This document shows, one piece after another, positions 7,221-15,918 of a stretch of 64,000 nucleotides of DNA (position 1 is the first letter of the stretch; each line of letters begins with the position of its first letter). This stretch comes from Methylomonas montana. Lineage in GTDB: Bacteria; Pseudomonadota; Gammaproteobacteria; Methylococcales; Methylomonadaceae. The DNA lies in contig NZ_CP129884.1 of the NCBI RefSeq assembly GCF_030490285.1, positions 3,596,001 through 3,660,000 on the forward strand. The letters are read 5' to 3'. Under the pieces are notes generated by a model that was not told the origin of the DNA, did not search any database, and saw only the letters and a program-made list of their open reading frames with translations. The position numbers and the translations under genes were made by a program.

Positions 7221-7850
7221 GTTGTGATTTGGCGGTAGACCTTAGTCGGTTACACTGCTGCTTGTTGCCCACCACCCCAGTTAGGTGTTGTGATTTGGCG
7301 GTAGACCTTAGTCGGTTACACTAAACGGAAAATACGTTGCCACAGTTTGCGGTTGTGATTTGGCGGTAGACCTTAGTCGGTTACACTGCGCGGTGGCGGG
7401 TGCGTTAACGGGCGGTGGTTGTGATTTGGCGGTAGACCTTAGTCGGTTACACTTTGCCGAAAACAGTTGTCGCAAACCTTTACAGTTGTGATTTGGCGGT
7501 AGACCTTAGTCGGTTACACTCTAAATCGTCAATCATCCTTCGCGTGGAACGTTGTGATTTGGCGGTAGACCTTAGTCGGTTACACTGGCGGCGATGGTTG
7601 TACGGGTGCGCCCCCTGTTGTGATTTGGCGGTAGACCTTAGTCGGTTACACTGGTAGGTCTAGCCTTGATGCCCTATGCAAAGTTGTGATTTGGCGGTAG
7701 ACCTTAGTCGGTTACACTTTGAAGGTTCCCGGTTGTTTGTGAAGGTAAGTTGTGATTTGGCGGTAGACCTTAGTCGGTTACACTCGGCTAACGCGGCGGA
7801 ATGATGTGCTCATTGTTGTGATTTGGCGGTAGACCTTAGTCGGTTACACT
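7221..7850 (+). CRISPR. Type II-C CRISPR array, 10 identical repeats, 9 spacers
   Basis: Ten identical 36-nt repeats beginning GTTGTGATTTGGCGG and ending TTAGTCGGTTACACT start at 7221, 7287, 7352, 7418, 7485, 7551, 7617, 7683, 7749 and 7815. Spacers are 30, 29, 30, 31, 30, 30, 30, 30 and 30 nt, all different. The plus strand is the crRNA strand, because the tracrRNA anti-repeat at 12257-12280 is its exact reverse complement over 24 nt and has a terminator on the plus strand. The array therefore runs toward cas2, convergent with the cas operon, as in Neisseria-type II-C loci. Even the last repeat is undegenerated. There is almost no leader: csb2 relic sequence ends 18 bp before repeat 1. Confidence 0.98.
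7229..7256 (+). promoter_or_regulatory. Candidate promoter inside each CRISPR repeat
   Basis: Within repeat 1, TTGGCG (7229-7234) and TACACT (7251-7256, the last six bases of the repeat) are spaced 16 bp apart and resemble -35 and -10 boxes. Transcription would start inside the following spacer. Neisseria and Campylobacter II-C arrays are known to have repeat-embedded promoters with the -10 at the repeat end; here the same layout recurs in all ten repeats. Confidence 0.5.
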
Positions 7851-7878
7851 ACCCGCCGGGTAATTCATTGAAACACCT

Positions 7879-7920
7879 GAACAATTGGTTGCTTTTAATT
7901 TAAAAAAGCGCCAATTGTTC
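7879..7920. terminator. Bidirectional terminator between CRISPR array and cas2
   Basis: Inverted repeat GAACAATTGG (7879-7888) / CCAATTGTTC (7911-7920) with an inner GCTTTT/AAAAGC stem around an AT loop. The right arm overlaps the last codons of cas2 (stop at 7900-7902). Placed between convergent transcripts, it could end both the cas operon and the crRNA transcript. Confidence 0.65.
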
Positions 7921-8205
7921 GGGCGTTCTTTCGATCGGTTGCGGTTTCGGACCATAAAACACCTCGATTTTGCCGAATTGCTTGTCGGTGATTTTGACGA
8001 TACGTACTTCCCCATCCGCCGGCAATTTGGCTTTGACCCGCTTGACGTGGACTTCGGCGTTTTCGTCGCTAGCGCAATGGCGCATGTAGACCGAATACTG
8101 CATCATCGTATAGCCGTCGTCCAACAGAAACCCGCGAAAGTCGGTATAGCGCTTACGGTCTTCGTGTGTTTCGGTTGGCAGGTCGAAAAGTACTATGACC
8201 CACAT
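7900..8205 (-). CDS. cas2: Cas2 spacer-acquisition endoribonuclease
   Basis: A 101-residue Cas2, starting MWVIVLFDLPTETHEDRKRY. The ferredoxin-like fold signature is visible: first beta strand with catalytic-type Asp (VLFDLP), then RGFLLDDGYTMMQYSVYMR. Cas2 forms the Cas1-Cas2 integrase that inserts new spacers. An ATG at 8229 overlaps the cas1 stop, but a GGAGG ribosome site sits 10 nt before the ATG at 8205, so the shorter form is preferred. It is the last gene of the cas9-cas1-cas2 operon. Confidence 0.95.
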   Translation of the reverse strand: MWVIVLFDLPTETHEDRKRYTDFRGFLLDDGYTMMQYSVYMRHCASDENAEVHVKRVKAKLPADGEVRIVKITDKQFGKIEVFYGPKPQPIERTPEQLALF

Positions 8206-8225
8206 GCTGTCCAATCCTCCGAAAT

Positions 8226-9125
8226 TCATGGTTCCAGCACCGTCCAGCGCGGGTATTCCAATTTGGCCGATCTATCGGCATAGGCCCGCTTGAAATCGGC
8301 CAGCAAATAGTGGCAGGCCACCATCAGCGGCAACGTTTGCTTTCCAAAAATCACCGGCTCGCTCAACAAGTTCAGTAGCGCCACTTTACTGCGCTTGTCG
8401 ATAGCCAAGTCGGCCGATTCCTCGGCCAATCGATACACTTGGTAATCGATCCAGGGGCGAAACGGTTCCATCAGATCGTCGGCCAGACAAAGGCCGTCGT
8501 ATTGGCTGCTGTGATTGACGCCCAAGGCCGGATGCAAGCCGCTGGCAACTATGGCACGGGCCACCAGCGCTCGCATGATCGCGTAACCGTAATTGAGCAA
8601 ACTGTTGATACCGGCGGCTTCGCTATCTCGTCTGAATTGATCGCCGAACAGCAAGCGCCAGTATTTTTGCGCGGCTTGCGCTTCCAGATTGTCACCATCT
8701 CCGCTCTTGACTTGCGCGGCCAGTCGCTCCAACGCAACGGTGTTCTTGTTTAAGCGCTTCAAGACGATAGCTTGCGCCGCGATTTTCTGACGAACAATCT
8801 GCTGCCATAAGCGTTTGCGAGTGGGCAGATTCACCGCAATCTGCTGGCGAATGATTTTGCTGTGCAGGCTGTTAGCCTCGGTCAGCGGCAGTAACACCGA
8901 ATAGGGCAAATGCCGCTGGTCGCACAACACTACTGCCACATTGTTTTGCTGGCAAGCCAGCAGTGCGGCTTGGGTCGCGACAATTGCCGGGTTCTGTAAA
9001 ATCAGCACGCCCAGGTCTTCGATCGGAATTTGCCCAACCGCTTCGCCTTTTTGCTCGATGATTAATTGTTTATGAGCCAGATGCAGATATGACGGCTCGC
9101 TAACGTCAACAATGCGTTTAATCAT
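8226..9125 (-). CDS. cas1: Cas1 integrase, type II-C
   Basis: A 299-residue Cas1 of the type II lineage (MIKRIVDVSEPSYLHLAHKQ start). The alpha-helical domain shows the metal-ligand pattern: Glu in DNLEAQAAQKYWRLLFG, His in GVNHSSQYDGL and Asp in LADDLMEPFRPWID. It catalyses integration of protospacers at the array. It overlaps cas9 by 4 bp (ATGA) and reaches to the possible upstream cas2 start, so the three genes are translationally coupled. Length and motifs are normal. No csn2 or intact cas4 is present, as expected for subtype II-C. Confidence 0.97.
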   Translation of the reverse strand: MIKRIVDVSEPSYLHLAHKQLIIEQKGEAVGQIPIEDLGVLILQNPAIVATQAALLACQQNNVAVVLCDQRHLPYSVLLPLTEANSLHSKIIRQQIAVNLPTRKRLWQQIVRQKIAAQAIVLKRLNKNTVALERLAAQVKSGDGDNLEAQAAQKYWRLLFGDQFRRDSEAAGINSLLNYGYAIMRALVARAIVASGLHPALGVNHSSQYDGLCLADDLMEPFRPWIDYQVYRLAEESADLAIDKRSKVALLNLLSEPVIFGKQTLPLMVACHYLLADFKRAYADRSAKLEYPRWTVLEP

Positions 9126-12100
9126 AAAATCGGTTTTCCGATAGCATTGATCTCGTACTTTGTTAAACCAACATTAAGCAATGCATCGATGGAAGATAGA
9201 CGATCTGGAAGAGTTTCTGTGTCATCAATCAAAGTAGCGGCAGTGTGTATCCGAAGTTTTAAGCGTTTGTTTGCCGCATCAAGTTTTTGAATTCGATAAA
9301 AACGTGTTAATCCATTTTCCTGAATGCTGACGATATCATTAATGTGTAACGCCATAACAAATTCGTTCCCTTCGCCATGATCAATTTTGATAATCGGTTG
9401 ACGCTCCATGCCTATGCCTTTGACGCGCCGACTGGCTTCCATCATGGTCACGAATTCGCCGAAGTACTTGCCGCTGACCTTGTCCTTTAAGATTTCGACA
9501 TGGTGAAGGTTGCCATAAGCCAGCCACTTGAAAACGTCGCCTTGGCGATTGCGAACACCGAATTTGCTTTTTTGCAGTTTCTCCAGCGTAGTTTTGGATT
9601 GCAAAATTCTGACCCGCTTGATCGGCGTTTTGCCGTCCTTATGCAACACCGTATTGCCCGGTGCGAACGCTTCCTTGGGTTTTCCGCCGAATCGTGCTAA
9701 ATGTCGTTCCACCAAGGCCTTGACGGTCGGATCGAGTATTTTGTCGGTTTGGGTAAAGCCACCATCCAGTGTTTTACGATGCACATTGCCAATACCCTCG
9801 ATAAACCCGGCACCGGTGACTTCGTGCAATTCGCCGTTTAGTTTGCGTTGCGGCGCGTGGCTGACGATCATGTTAGCCAATGCGTGGTCTAAATCGTCCC
9901 GCAACGTCGACCAGCAGGGATCGACGTGAATATCACGCGGGTCCAATTGAGATTTTCGGCGTTCCAAGTCCTTGGCGTTATCCACCAGCGCTTTGTAAAA
10001 CCGCCTGTCCACGCAAGCGACTACTGTGGCGTCGATAGCATGGTGGCGATGGTCGGTGCGGTCCTTTTCGGCGCTATCGCCCACCAAGTTATTGAGTCCC
10101 CATTGGTGGCGCACCCAGGCGGTCGTGATGCCTTTGCTGACCGATACGTCCGCCCCCAGTTGTTTTAAATAATCCAGCGCGACCCGGCTAATGTAGCGGG
10201 TATCGTTCAGTTGGCTATTGATGAAGTCCCGCTGTTGAACCTCGGCGGCCGTCATGAAAAAGCGGTTACGCTTGGCGATCATGCGTTTGTCCCAGCGGCT
10301 GATGGCCTGGGCGATTTGATTCCAGCGTTCTGAATCGCCGCCGAAGGCGTCAATCGGCGTGCGTTGTCCCTTGGCTCGGTTTTCGGCGGTGAAGCACACC
10401 ACCTTGTTCATGTACGAATCGTCCAGCGATTCGCTGTAAGGCAAAATGTGGTCGATTTCGACTTCTGGCCCGAACAATGTCGCCAGGCTGATACTCCTTC
10501 CGGAATAGGCGCAGCTATGGTTTTGATCTTTCCATAGTCGGTATTTGATCTTGTCGTTGCGGCTGGCTTTATGGCTGAGGGCCAAATGCGGGTTTTGCCC
10601 GCGTATTTCGGCGAATTTGGTTTCGGCTTCTTCGTTGGCCTTGGTATTGGCTTTTTGTTGTTTCTCGTGTTCGGCGTAGCGTTTGGTATTCATCTCCAAA
10701 TCGCGGGCCATTTCCACGCGGATTGCGTCGGGTTTGCCGTATTCGGCGATGACGGCATTCACCACTCGACGTAATTCATGTAGCGCTTTTTGGACGATCG
10801 GATTGTTGACTTCCGGCGGTTGCGGCAGTTTTTTAAAGGGCTTCAGTACGTCGATTTCGTAGCCGTAGCCGGCGCTGACGCGTGCCTCGGAAAATAGCTG
10901 GCCTTGTTCGAGATACGGCAGTAATTTGCGGATCGCTTTACTGGACAGGTTGCTATGTCCTGGCTCGAATTCCAGCAAACACAGTTTTACCGCAATCCCG
11001 GCGTCGAATCCCCAATGCTGCATCAGGCGTTTTTTCAAGATCGATTTTTTCTGAATAGTCAATAAATCCTCGACCAGGGCTTGTCGCTGCTCCGACGCAA
11101 AACCATCCCACGCTGACGACAACACCGTACGAATTTTGCACGCCGTGGTATTGCCTTTGAGTTTTTTATTGCCTCTTTCCAGATTGAATTCGGTACGTTT
11201 GTCTAAACCAAGGGTTTTGCGGATTTTGGCGAAGCTAGGCGCGGCTTCATGCTCAAACAGCGCGACCAGCTTCTGGCGATCCGCTTCGCTTAAGGGTAAC
11301 CATTGCTCGGAATGCCGTTCGAAATAGCGCAGATTGTTGATGTCTTGCAGATAGCGGAAACGTTGGCATTCCAGCCGGGCGATGTTGGCCCGGTTGTTTT
11401 TTGGTTCCAACGAACATTTACCGATGCGGTCCGCCCGCAGTTTTAAAGGCCGCTGGTAAAAAATGATGTGTTCGATTTGTTCTTTGACGCTGTCGGTTAA
11501 TACAAGATGATGCCTTTGCTGGCCTTGCCAGATTAATTCCAGTTCTTCGCGGTACATAGCGCGATCAGTGCGTAAATGGCCGCCGTCATGGCTACGGTTG
11601 CGTTGGCATTGATGGCGGTCGAAGCCTGCAAGATATTCGCCTAAGGTCCGGCAGCCCGCATTCACAATCGCGGCACGGAGTTCGGCAATGTCGTGTTTGA
11701 AGGCCGACTCTTCCTTGGCGCGTTCGTCGTCGGCATCGTCAGTGTTTTCCAGGGCATCCAGTTCCGCCAATACATCCGGATCGTCCAGCATGTCACCGAG
11801 CAGAGTCTTTCGACTACTCAAAAAACCGCGCCGTTGCACCAAATGCAATAACGCCCGGCCTAGTTCATGGGCAGTCAGCGCGTGATCCAAGCCTTTGGCG
11901 CGCAACGGATACGGGTCGCCAAGTGAATTCAGAACGAGTTCGGGATGAGGATGATTTTGCAGTTCGGCAGGCAGTAAGTCTAATTTGATTAGATAATTTT
12001 GCAGCCGTTGTTTGCGCCTTGTGCGCCGCTGTAATATCCGCCTGGCGAGACGCGCGCGACGACGTTTCGCGTTTTTGGGCGTGGGCGTTTTTTCTTCCAC

Positions 12101-12226
12101 CGCCTTGATAAAAATCCGACAACCCAAATCGATGATCCTGCTCGGCTTGCCATCGTTTTCCTCCAATAACGCCCAACCGATGGAATTGCTGCCCAAATCC
12201 AGGCCCAAAACTTTCTTGTTCTGCAT
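9122..12226 (-). CDS. cas9: Cas9 endonuclease, type II-C
   Basis: A 1034-residue compact Cas9. RuvC-I is LGLDLGSNSIGW with Asp10. The arginine-rich bridge helix follows (KRRRARLARRILQRRTRRK, about residues 55-75). RuvC-II is IRVEMARDLE with Glu505, HNH is VEIDHILPYSES with Asp592-His593 and a downstream Asn (SYMNKV), and RuvC-III is HHAIDATVVACVD with Asp732. All nuclease residues are present, so it should cleave both strands. A C-terminal PAM-interacting region of about 250 residues follows. Length is close to Neisseria and Campylobacter II-C proteins. It is first in the operon; its start lies 28 bp from the divergent tracrRNA start. Confidence 0.98.
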   Translation of the reverse strand: MQNKKVLGLDLGSNSIGWALLEENDGKPSRIIDLGCRIFIKAVEEKTPTPKNAKRRRARLARRILQRRTRRKQRLQNYLIKLDLLPAELQNHPHPELVLNSLGDPYPLRAKGLDHALTAHELGRALLHLVQRRGFLSSRKTLLGDMLDDPDVLAELDALENTDDADDERAKEESAFKHDIAELRAAIVNAGCRTLGEYLAGFDRHQCQRNRSHDGGHLRTDRAMYREELELIWQGQQRHHLVLTDSVKEQIEHIIFYQRPLKLRADRIGKCSLEPKNNRANIARLECQRFRYLQDINNLRYFERHSEQWLPLSEADRQKLVALFEHEAAPSFAKIRKTLGLDKRTEFNLERGNKKLKGNTTACKIRTVLSSAWDGFASEQRQALVEDLLTIQKKSILKKRLMQHWGFDAGIAVKLCLLEFEPGHSNLSSKAIRKLLPYLEQGQLFSEARVSAGYGYEIDVLKPFKKLPQPPEVNNPIVQKALHELRRVVNAVIAEYGKPDAIRVEMARDLEMNTKRYAEHEKQQKANTKANEEAETKFAEIRGQNPHLALSHKASRNDKIKYRLWKDQNHSCAYSGRSISLATLFGPEVEIDHILPYSESLDDSYMNKVVCFTAENRAKGQRTPIDAFGGDSERWNQIAQAISRWDKRMIAKRNRFFMTAAEVQQRDFINSQLNDTRYISRVALDYLKQLGADVSVSKGITTAWVRHQWGLNNLVGDSAEKDRTDHRHHAIDATVVACVDRRFYKALVDNAKDLERRKSQLDPRDIHVDPCWSTLRDDLDHALANMIVSHAPQRKLNGELHEVTGAGFIEGIGNVHRKTLDGGFTQTDKILDPTVKALVERHLARFGGKPKEAFAPGNTVLHKDGKTPIKRVRILQSKTTLEKLQKSKFGVRNRQGDVFKWLAYGNLHHVEILKDKVSGKYFGEFVTMMEASRRVKGIGMERQPIIKIDHGEGNEFVMALHINDIVSIQENGLTRFYRIQKLDAANKRLKLRIHTAATLIDDTETLPDRLSSIDALLNVGLTKYEINAIGKPIL

Positions 12227-12247
12227 TGTTGCTCCATAGTGTAGAAT
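12219..12247 (+). promoter_or_regulatory. Candidate tracrRNA promoter
   Basis: TTCTGC (12219-12224) and TAGAAT (12242-12247) with a 17-bp spacer precede the anti-repeat. The -35 box overlaps the cas9 start codon on the other strand. The -10 lies in a short inverted repeat GTAGA/TCTAC (12241-12256). Confidence 0.4.
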
Positions 12248-12253
12248 CCAGTC

Positions 12254-12373
12254 TACAGTGTAACCGACTAAGGTCTACCGATTAACCTTTTCATACCAAT
12301 GGAATGTTTTTCCGTAGGCAACGCTTTCAGGCGACCGGAGCCCTCGCAAGGTAAAACCTAAGGGGGCTTTTTT
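12254..12373 (+). ncRNA. tracrRNA of the type II-C system
   Basis: The anti-repeat at 12257-12280 is perfectly complementary to the last 24 nt of the CRISPR repeat. After a small unpaired AU, UAAC can pair with the repeat's 5' GUUG, giving the usual bulged repeat:anti-repeat duplex. Next come a nexus-like hairpin CAUACC-AAU-GGAAUG (12292-12306), a linker and a terminator hairpin with a run of six T. About 120 nt in total. It diverges from cas9, the standard Neisseria-like position. The exact 5' end is inferred from the candidate -10. Confidence 0.88.
12340..12373 (+). terminator. Rho-independent terminator of tracrRNA
   Basis: GCCCTC (12340-12345) pairs with the GGGGGC end (12362-12367), enclosing an inner AGGT/ACCT stem, followed by TTTTTT at 12368-12373. 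Confidence 0.85.
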
Positions 12374-12902
12374 ATGCCCATCGTTTTTACATCAATTTCG
12401 AGCCGCACTCACTCATTTGCGTTCCGGAAATCGGCGTACGCCGGTGTTTCAGCAAGTTGTGAAGTTTGACGATTTTGTCGATGTGCTGCATGGCTGAAAT
12501 CTCTGTCCCTGATGATTTGTGGCTAACAGCGTATACCAGCATCCCTAACATGAGAAGCTGGCCGAAAATAAAAAACATCCGCTTCGATACGCCATAACTA
12601 CCCGTTGAAGAATGAGTTGTATAGTCATCGCACTTCAAATTTCGGTTTTTTGAATCTCCTCACCCTAACCCTCTCCAGCAGGAGAGGGGATTGCGGCGCC
12701 GAAATTTGATGCGCAAAAGGTATAAAAACATCGTTTCCGCCGGCATCGACCGCAGGCCGGAACAAGACTTTTGTGAAAATAACCCGTTGGCGCGGCATGC
12801 AAATTATGTCAACCTTTCCACCGCTTATTCGAGATTGAAAACGACGCCAGGAATTGTGTATTCCGTCCGCCAACCCCTATTTTTGGAAAAACCCTTAACA
12901 CC
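12374..12902. other. Intergenic stretch right of the CRISPR locus
   Basis: No confident gene. A minus-strand frame at 12387-12638 could encode 83 residues with one hydrophobic segment (FFIFGQLLMLGMLVYAV), but it has no family resemblance I know. A REP-like hairpin lies at 12669-12688. The end of the stretch (12880-12902) leads into the ABC ATPase pseudogene. No cas remnants were recognised on this side. Confidence 0.5.
12669..12688. repeat. REP-like palindrome (CCCTCTCC/GGAGAGGG)
   Basis: Perfect 8-bp inverted repeat with loop AGCA, embedded in CACCCTAACCCTCTCC, a sequence style common in dispersed intergenic repeats of proteobacteria. Copy number elsewhere cannot be judged from the window. 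Confidence 0.6.
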
Positions 12903-13408
12903 ATGAGTTCTTCGCCTCTTGTTCTTGAAGCCCGCCAATTAGTCGTCAAATACAAACAGCACCGCGCCATCGACGCCTTGAATCTCGGCGTACCCAGGGG
13001 CTGCGTCTACGCCTTGCTGGGCGGCAACGGTGCCGGCAAGTCCAGCACCATCAGCACCTTTTTAACCTTTAACCGCCCGACTAGCGGCCAAGTGCTGATC
13101 GAAGGCGAGTCGCCGCACGACCACCCCGATCTGGTGCGGGCGAAAAATCGCCTATCTGCCGGAGAACGTCGCGCTGTACGAGTTGATGAGCGGCCTGGAG
13201 AACCTGAACTTTTTTTTGCACGCTGGCCGGCATTCATATCGGCCGCGAGCAAGCCGGACAATTGTTGAGCGATAGCGGTCTGCAAGCCGACGCCCACGCC
13301 AAGCGCGTCGCCACCTATTCCAAGGGCAACTGTTCAACCCTTTGATGCATGAATTGGGCATGCTGGATACTGTTAGTGGGTTTGCGCCGCCGCTTCGGCA
13401 AAATATAA
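12903..13408 (+). pseudogene. Decayed ABC transporter ATPase (NosF-like) fused to a remnant of a membrane-protein end
   Basis: The start MSSSPLVLEARQLVVKYKQH and the Walker A segment LLGGNGAGKSSTIS are intact. A one-base expansion of an A run (around 13145) shifts the frame away from KIAYLPENVALYELMSGLEN. A second expansion in a T run (around 13212) shifts it before CTLAGIHIGREQAGQLLSDS. After ATYSKG, where MRQKV and the Walker B region should follow, the sequence jumps to a short hydrophobic tail WILLVGLRRRFGKI ending at 13408. The signature, Walker B and H-loop are deleted. It probably derives from a NosF-type ATPase of an ABC-2 exporter. Confidence 0.82.
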
Positions 13409-13681
13409 GGTAGCGAGGACTATCGCGTGATGCCCCCCGGCGTCAGAATCGTTGTCGATCAACCCAAGACGATACTTCACCCATCAGTTGAACGCAGTCC
13501 GCACCGATAGCCCACGCTTGCCGCCGATGGCTCAGGATAACGGAACGGACCGATTTGATCCAAACCGCCGGTTTAGCTAAAGCCACTTGCTAATCTGGCG
13601 CCTTTTGGAATTGCCAGCCACAATCCCAGCCAAATGTTTTATCATTGGGCGGAGATATGCCCAGCAACGACAAGAATAACA

Positions 13682-15910
13682 ATGAATAGCACTCCGCAGC
13701 CCGCCAGCAACCCCCTGATTTCCCCGGTTATTTTATTCGCCGCCACCCTGTTCATCAGCGCGACGCTGATGTTCGTACTGCAGCCGATGTTCGGCAAGAT
13801 TCTGCTGCCGCTGCTGGGCGGCACGCCGGCAGTATGGAATACCTGCATGGTGTTTTACCAAACCTTGTTGTTTCTGGGTTATCTCTACGCGCACTGGCTG
13901 AGTTCGCGATTGGGCAGCCAGCGGCAGATTCAGATTCATACCGCGTTGCTGATTTTCAGCGCGATTGCGCTGCCGGTGGCACTGCCACCCGATTCGGCAC
14001 CGCCCACCAGCGGCGATCCGACCTTGTGGCTGGTGTGGACCTTATTCCTGGCCATCGGCCTGCCCTTTTTCGTGGTCTCCACCACCGCGCCGCTGCTGCA
14101 AAAATGGTTTTCCCTTAGCGGTCATCATAGTAGCGACGATCCTTACTATTTATATGCCGCCAGCAACGCCGGCAGCCTGTTGGCTTTGTTGAGCTATCCA
14201 TTTCTGATCGAGCCGAATCTGGGTCTGGTCAACCAAAGACTGATCTGGAGCGGCGGCTATATCGGTTTGTGCGCGTTGATTCTAGTTTGTGCGGTCAGCT
14301 TCTGGCGCAGTCAAGCCGACAAAGAAGACGACGCTGTGTTAATGGATGCCGGCGTTGAACCGCCTTCAACGCTGCTGCAATTGCGCTGGCTGGCACTGGC
14401 TTTCGTGCCCTCCAGCTTGTTGCTGGGTTTGACGCAATTCATCAGCACCGACATAGCCGCCGTGCCCTTGCTGTGGATCGTGCCGCTGACGCTGTATTTG
14501 TTGACCTTTATCCTGGTGTTCAGCAACTGGGCCGACCGCATCCGGCCGTGGATGCTGGCCGCGCAGCCCGCGGTATTGACGGTATTTATCGCGTATTCCT
14601 TCATCAATCCCGCCACCCTACCCTACTGGCTGGATTTGATTCTGCATTTAATGGCCTTCTTCCTGGCGGTGATGGTTTGCCACGGCGAATTGGCGAAAAG
14701 TCGGCCGCATCCGCAATATCTGACCCGCTTTTATCTGGTGATGTCGTTTGCCGGCATGCTGGGCGGCTTGTTCAATACCTTCGTCGCGCCGTTTATCTTT
14801 AATGCGGTGTACGAATATCCGATCATGATCGTCGCCGCTTTGCTGCTGCGTCCGGGCTTTTTCAACGGCAAATGGTTTTTGCAGCCGATTTTTCCGATGT
14901 TGGTGCTAATTACTGGCCTGACGATTTATTTCAGCACCGACCAGCTATTCGATTATCTGGACTTGATCGGCGGTGCACTGATTCTACTGGCAGGCTTGAG
15001 TTATTCCCTGCGGCATAGCCCCATCGGCCTGGGTGTGCTGACCGGGGTGATTTTATTATTCACGCTGGGCTTGCATAGCATGGCCTCCAATACCTTGTAT
15101 CAAGAACGCACTTTCTTCGGCGTCATGTCGGTGCGCGATACCGTGATCCCTGACGAAAACCAGCGGCCGGAGAAAGTTCACGAGTTATACCATGGCACCA
15201 CCAAACATGGCGCTCAGCGCTTGACGCCGGCCAACGTCACCACGCCTTTAACCTATTACAGCCGCCCTGGCCCCATCGGCCAGCTGTTTGCGGAGTTCGA
15301 CAACGAAAATCGGCACTGGCATATCGGTGCGGTAGGCTTGGGCGCCGGCGCCTTGGCTTGCTACAACCAGGAAGGACAGCATTGGAAGTTCTACGAAATC
15401 GACCCGTTAGTCGTAGAAGTGGCGCAGAATCCGGCTTGGTTTAGCTATCTGAGCCGCTGCAACAAACAAGCGGAAATGATCGTCGGCGACGCGCGTTTGT
15501 CGCTGCTCAAGGAAGCCGACGCCAGCTTCGATTTGTTGATCATGGACGCCTTCAGCTCGGATGCGGTGCCCACGCATTTGCTGACGCGCGAGGCATTGCA
15601 GCTATACTTCAGCAAGCTGAAAGACAACGGTTTGCTGGCCTTCCACATCACCAACCGCCACCTGGCCCTGAAAAAAGTGCTGGCCGACCATGTCAATCAA
15701 CTGCATTTGGCGGCCTTGTTGCAGGAATTTAAACCGGAAACCGATGTCCCTCTGGTGGTCGCCACCGACTGGGTGGTCATCGCTAAGCAGCCCGAGCGCT
15801 TACAACGGCTACAACAAAGCCGGCTCGGGCATTGGCAGAAACTGCCGCTGACGTTTGGTCTGCAACCTTGGACCGACGACTTCACTCATATTATTGGCAT
15901 TTGGAAATAG
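13682..15910 (+). CDS. Polytopic membrane protein fused to a spermidine-synthase-like methyltransferase domain
   Basis: A 742-residue protein. The first ~480 residues are a hydrophobic region with ten or more membrane segments, including the family opening ATLFISATLMFVLQPMFGKI and VVSTTAPLLQKWF. The last ~270 residues form a Rossmann-type spermidine-synthase-like domain: GAVGLGAGALACY (cofactor loop), FYEIDPLVVEVAQ, IVGDARLSLL and FDLLIMDAFSSDAVPTHLLT. No polyamine-specific residues can be claimed; such fusions are widespread and uncharacterised. The ATG at 13682 is preferred over 13634 because it starts right before the first hydrophobic segment. The stop is 8 bp before lpxD. Confidence 0.85.
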   Translation: MNSTPQPASNPLISPVILFAATLFISATLMFVLQPMFGKILLPLLGGTPAVWNTCMVFYQTLLFLGYLYAHWLSSRLGSQRQIQIHTALLIFSAIALPVALPPDSAPPTSGDPTLWLVWTLFLAIGLPFFVVSTTAPLLQKWFSLSGHHSSDDPYYLYAASNAGSLLALLSYPFLIEPNLGLVNQRLIWSGGYIGLCALILVCAVSFWRSQADKEDDAVLMDAGVEPPSTLLQLRWLALAFVPSSLLLGLTQFISTDIAAVPLLWIVPLTLYLLTFILVFSNWADRIRPWMLAAQPAVLTVFIAYSFINPATLPYWLDLILHLMAFFLAVMVCHGELAKSRPHPQYLTRFYLVMSFAGMLGGLFNTFVAPFIFNAVYEYPIMIVAALLLRPGFFNGKWFLQPIFPMLVLITGLTIYFSTDQLFDYLDLIGGALILLAGLSYSLRHSPIGLGVLTGVILLFTLGLHSMASNTLYQERTFFGVMSVRDTVIPDENQRPEKVHELYHGTTKHGAQRLTPANVTTPLTYYSRPGPIGQLFAEFDNENRHWHIGAVGLGAGALACYNQEGQHWKFYEIDPLVVEVAQNPAWFSYLSRCNKQAEMIVGDARLSLLKEADASFDLLIMDAFSSDAVPTHLLTREALQLYFSKLKDNGLLAFHITNRHLALKKVLADHVNQLHLAALLQEFKPETDVPLVVATDWVVIAKQPERLQRLQQSRLGHWQKLPLTFGLQPWTDDFTHIIGIWK

Positions 15911-15918
15911 GAAAGCAC

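Noticed and set aside
7454-7657. Open frame reading as a repeat protein with CDLAVDLSRLH units
   Set aside because: It is translation through CRISPR repeats and spacers, not a protein gene.
12387-12638. 83-codon minus-strand frame with one hydrophobic segment
   Set aside because: No ribosome site, no homologue known to me, located in decayed DNA; mentioned only in the intergenic note.
12625-12906. Overlapping frames on both strands around the REP-like palindrome
   Set aside because: They arise from repeat-associated sequence; no start signals and no recognised domains.
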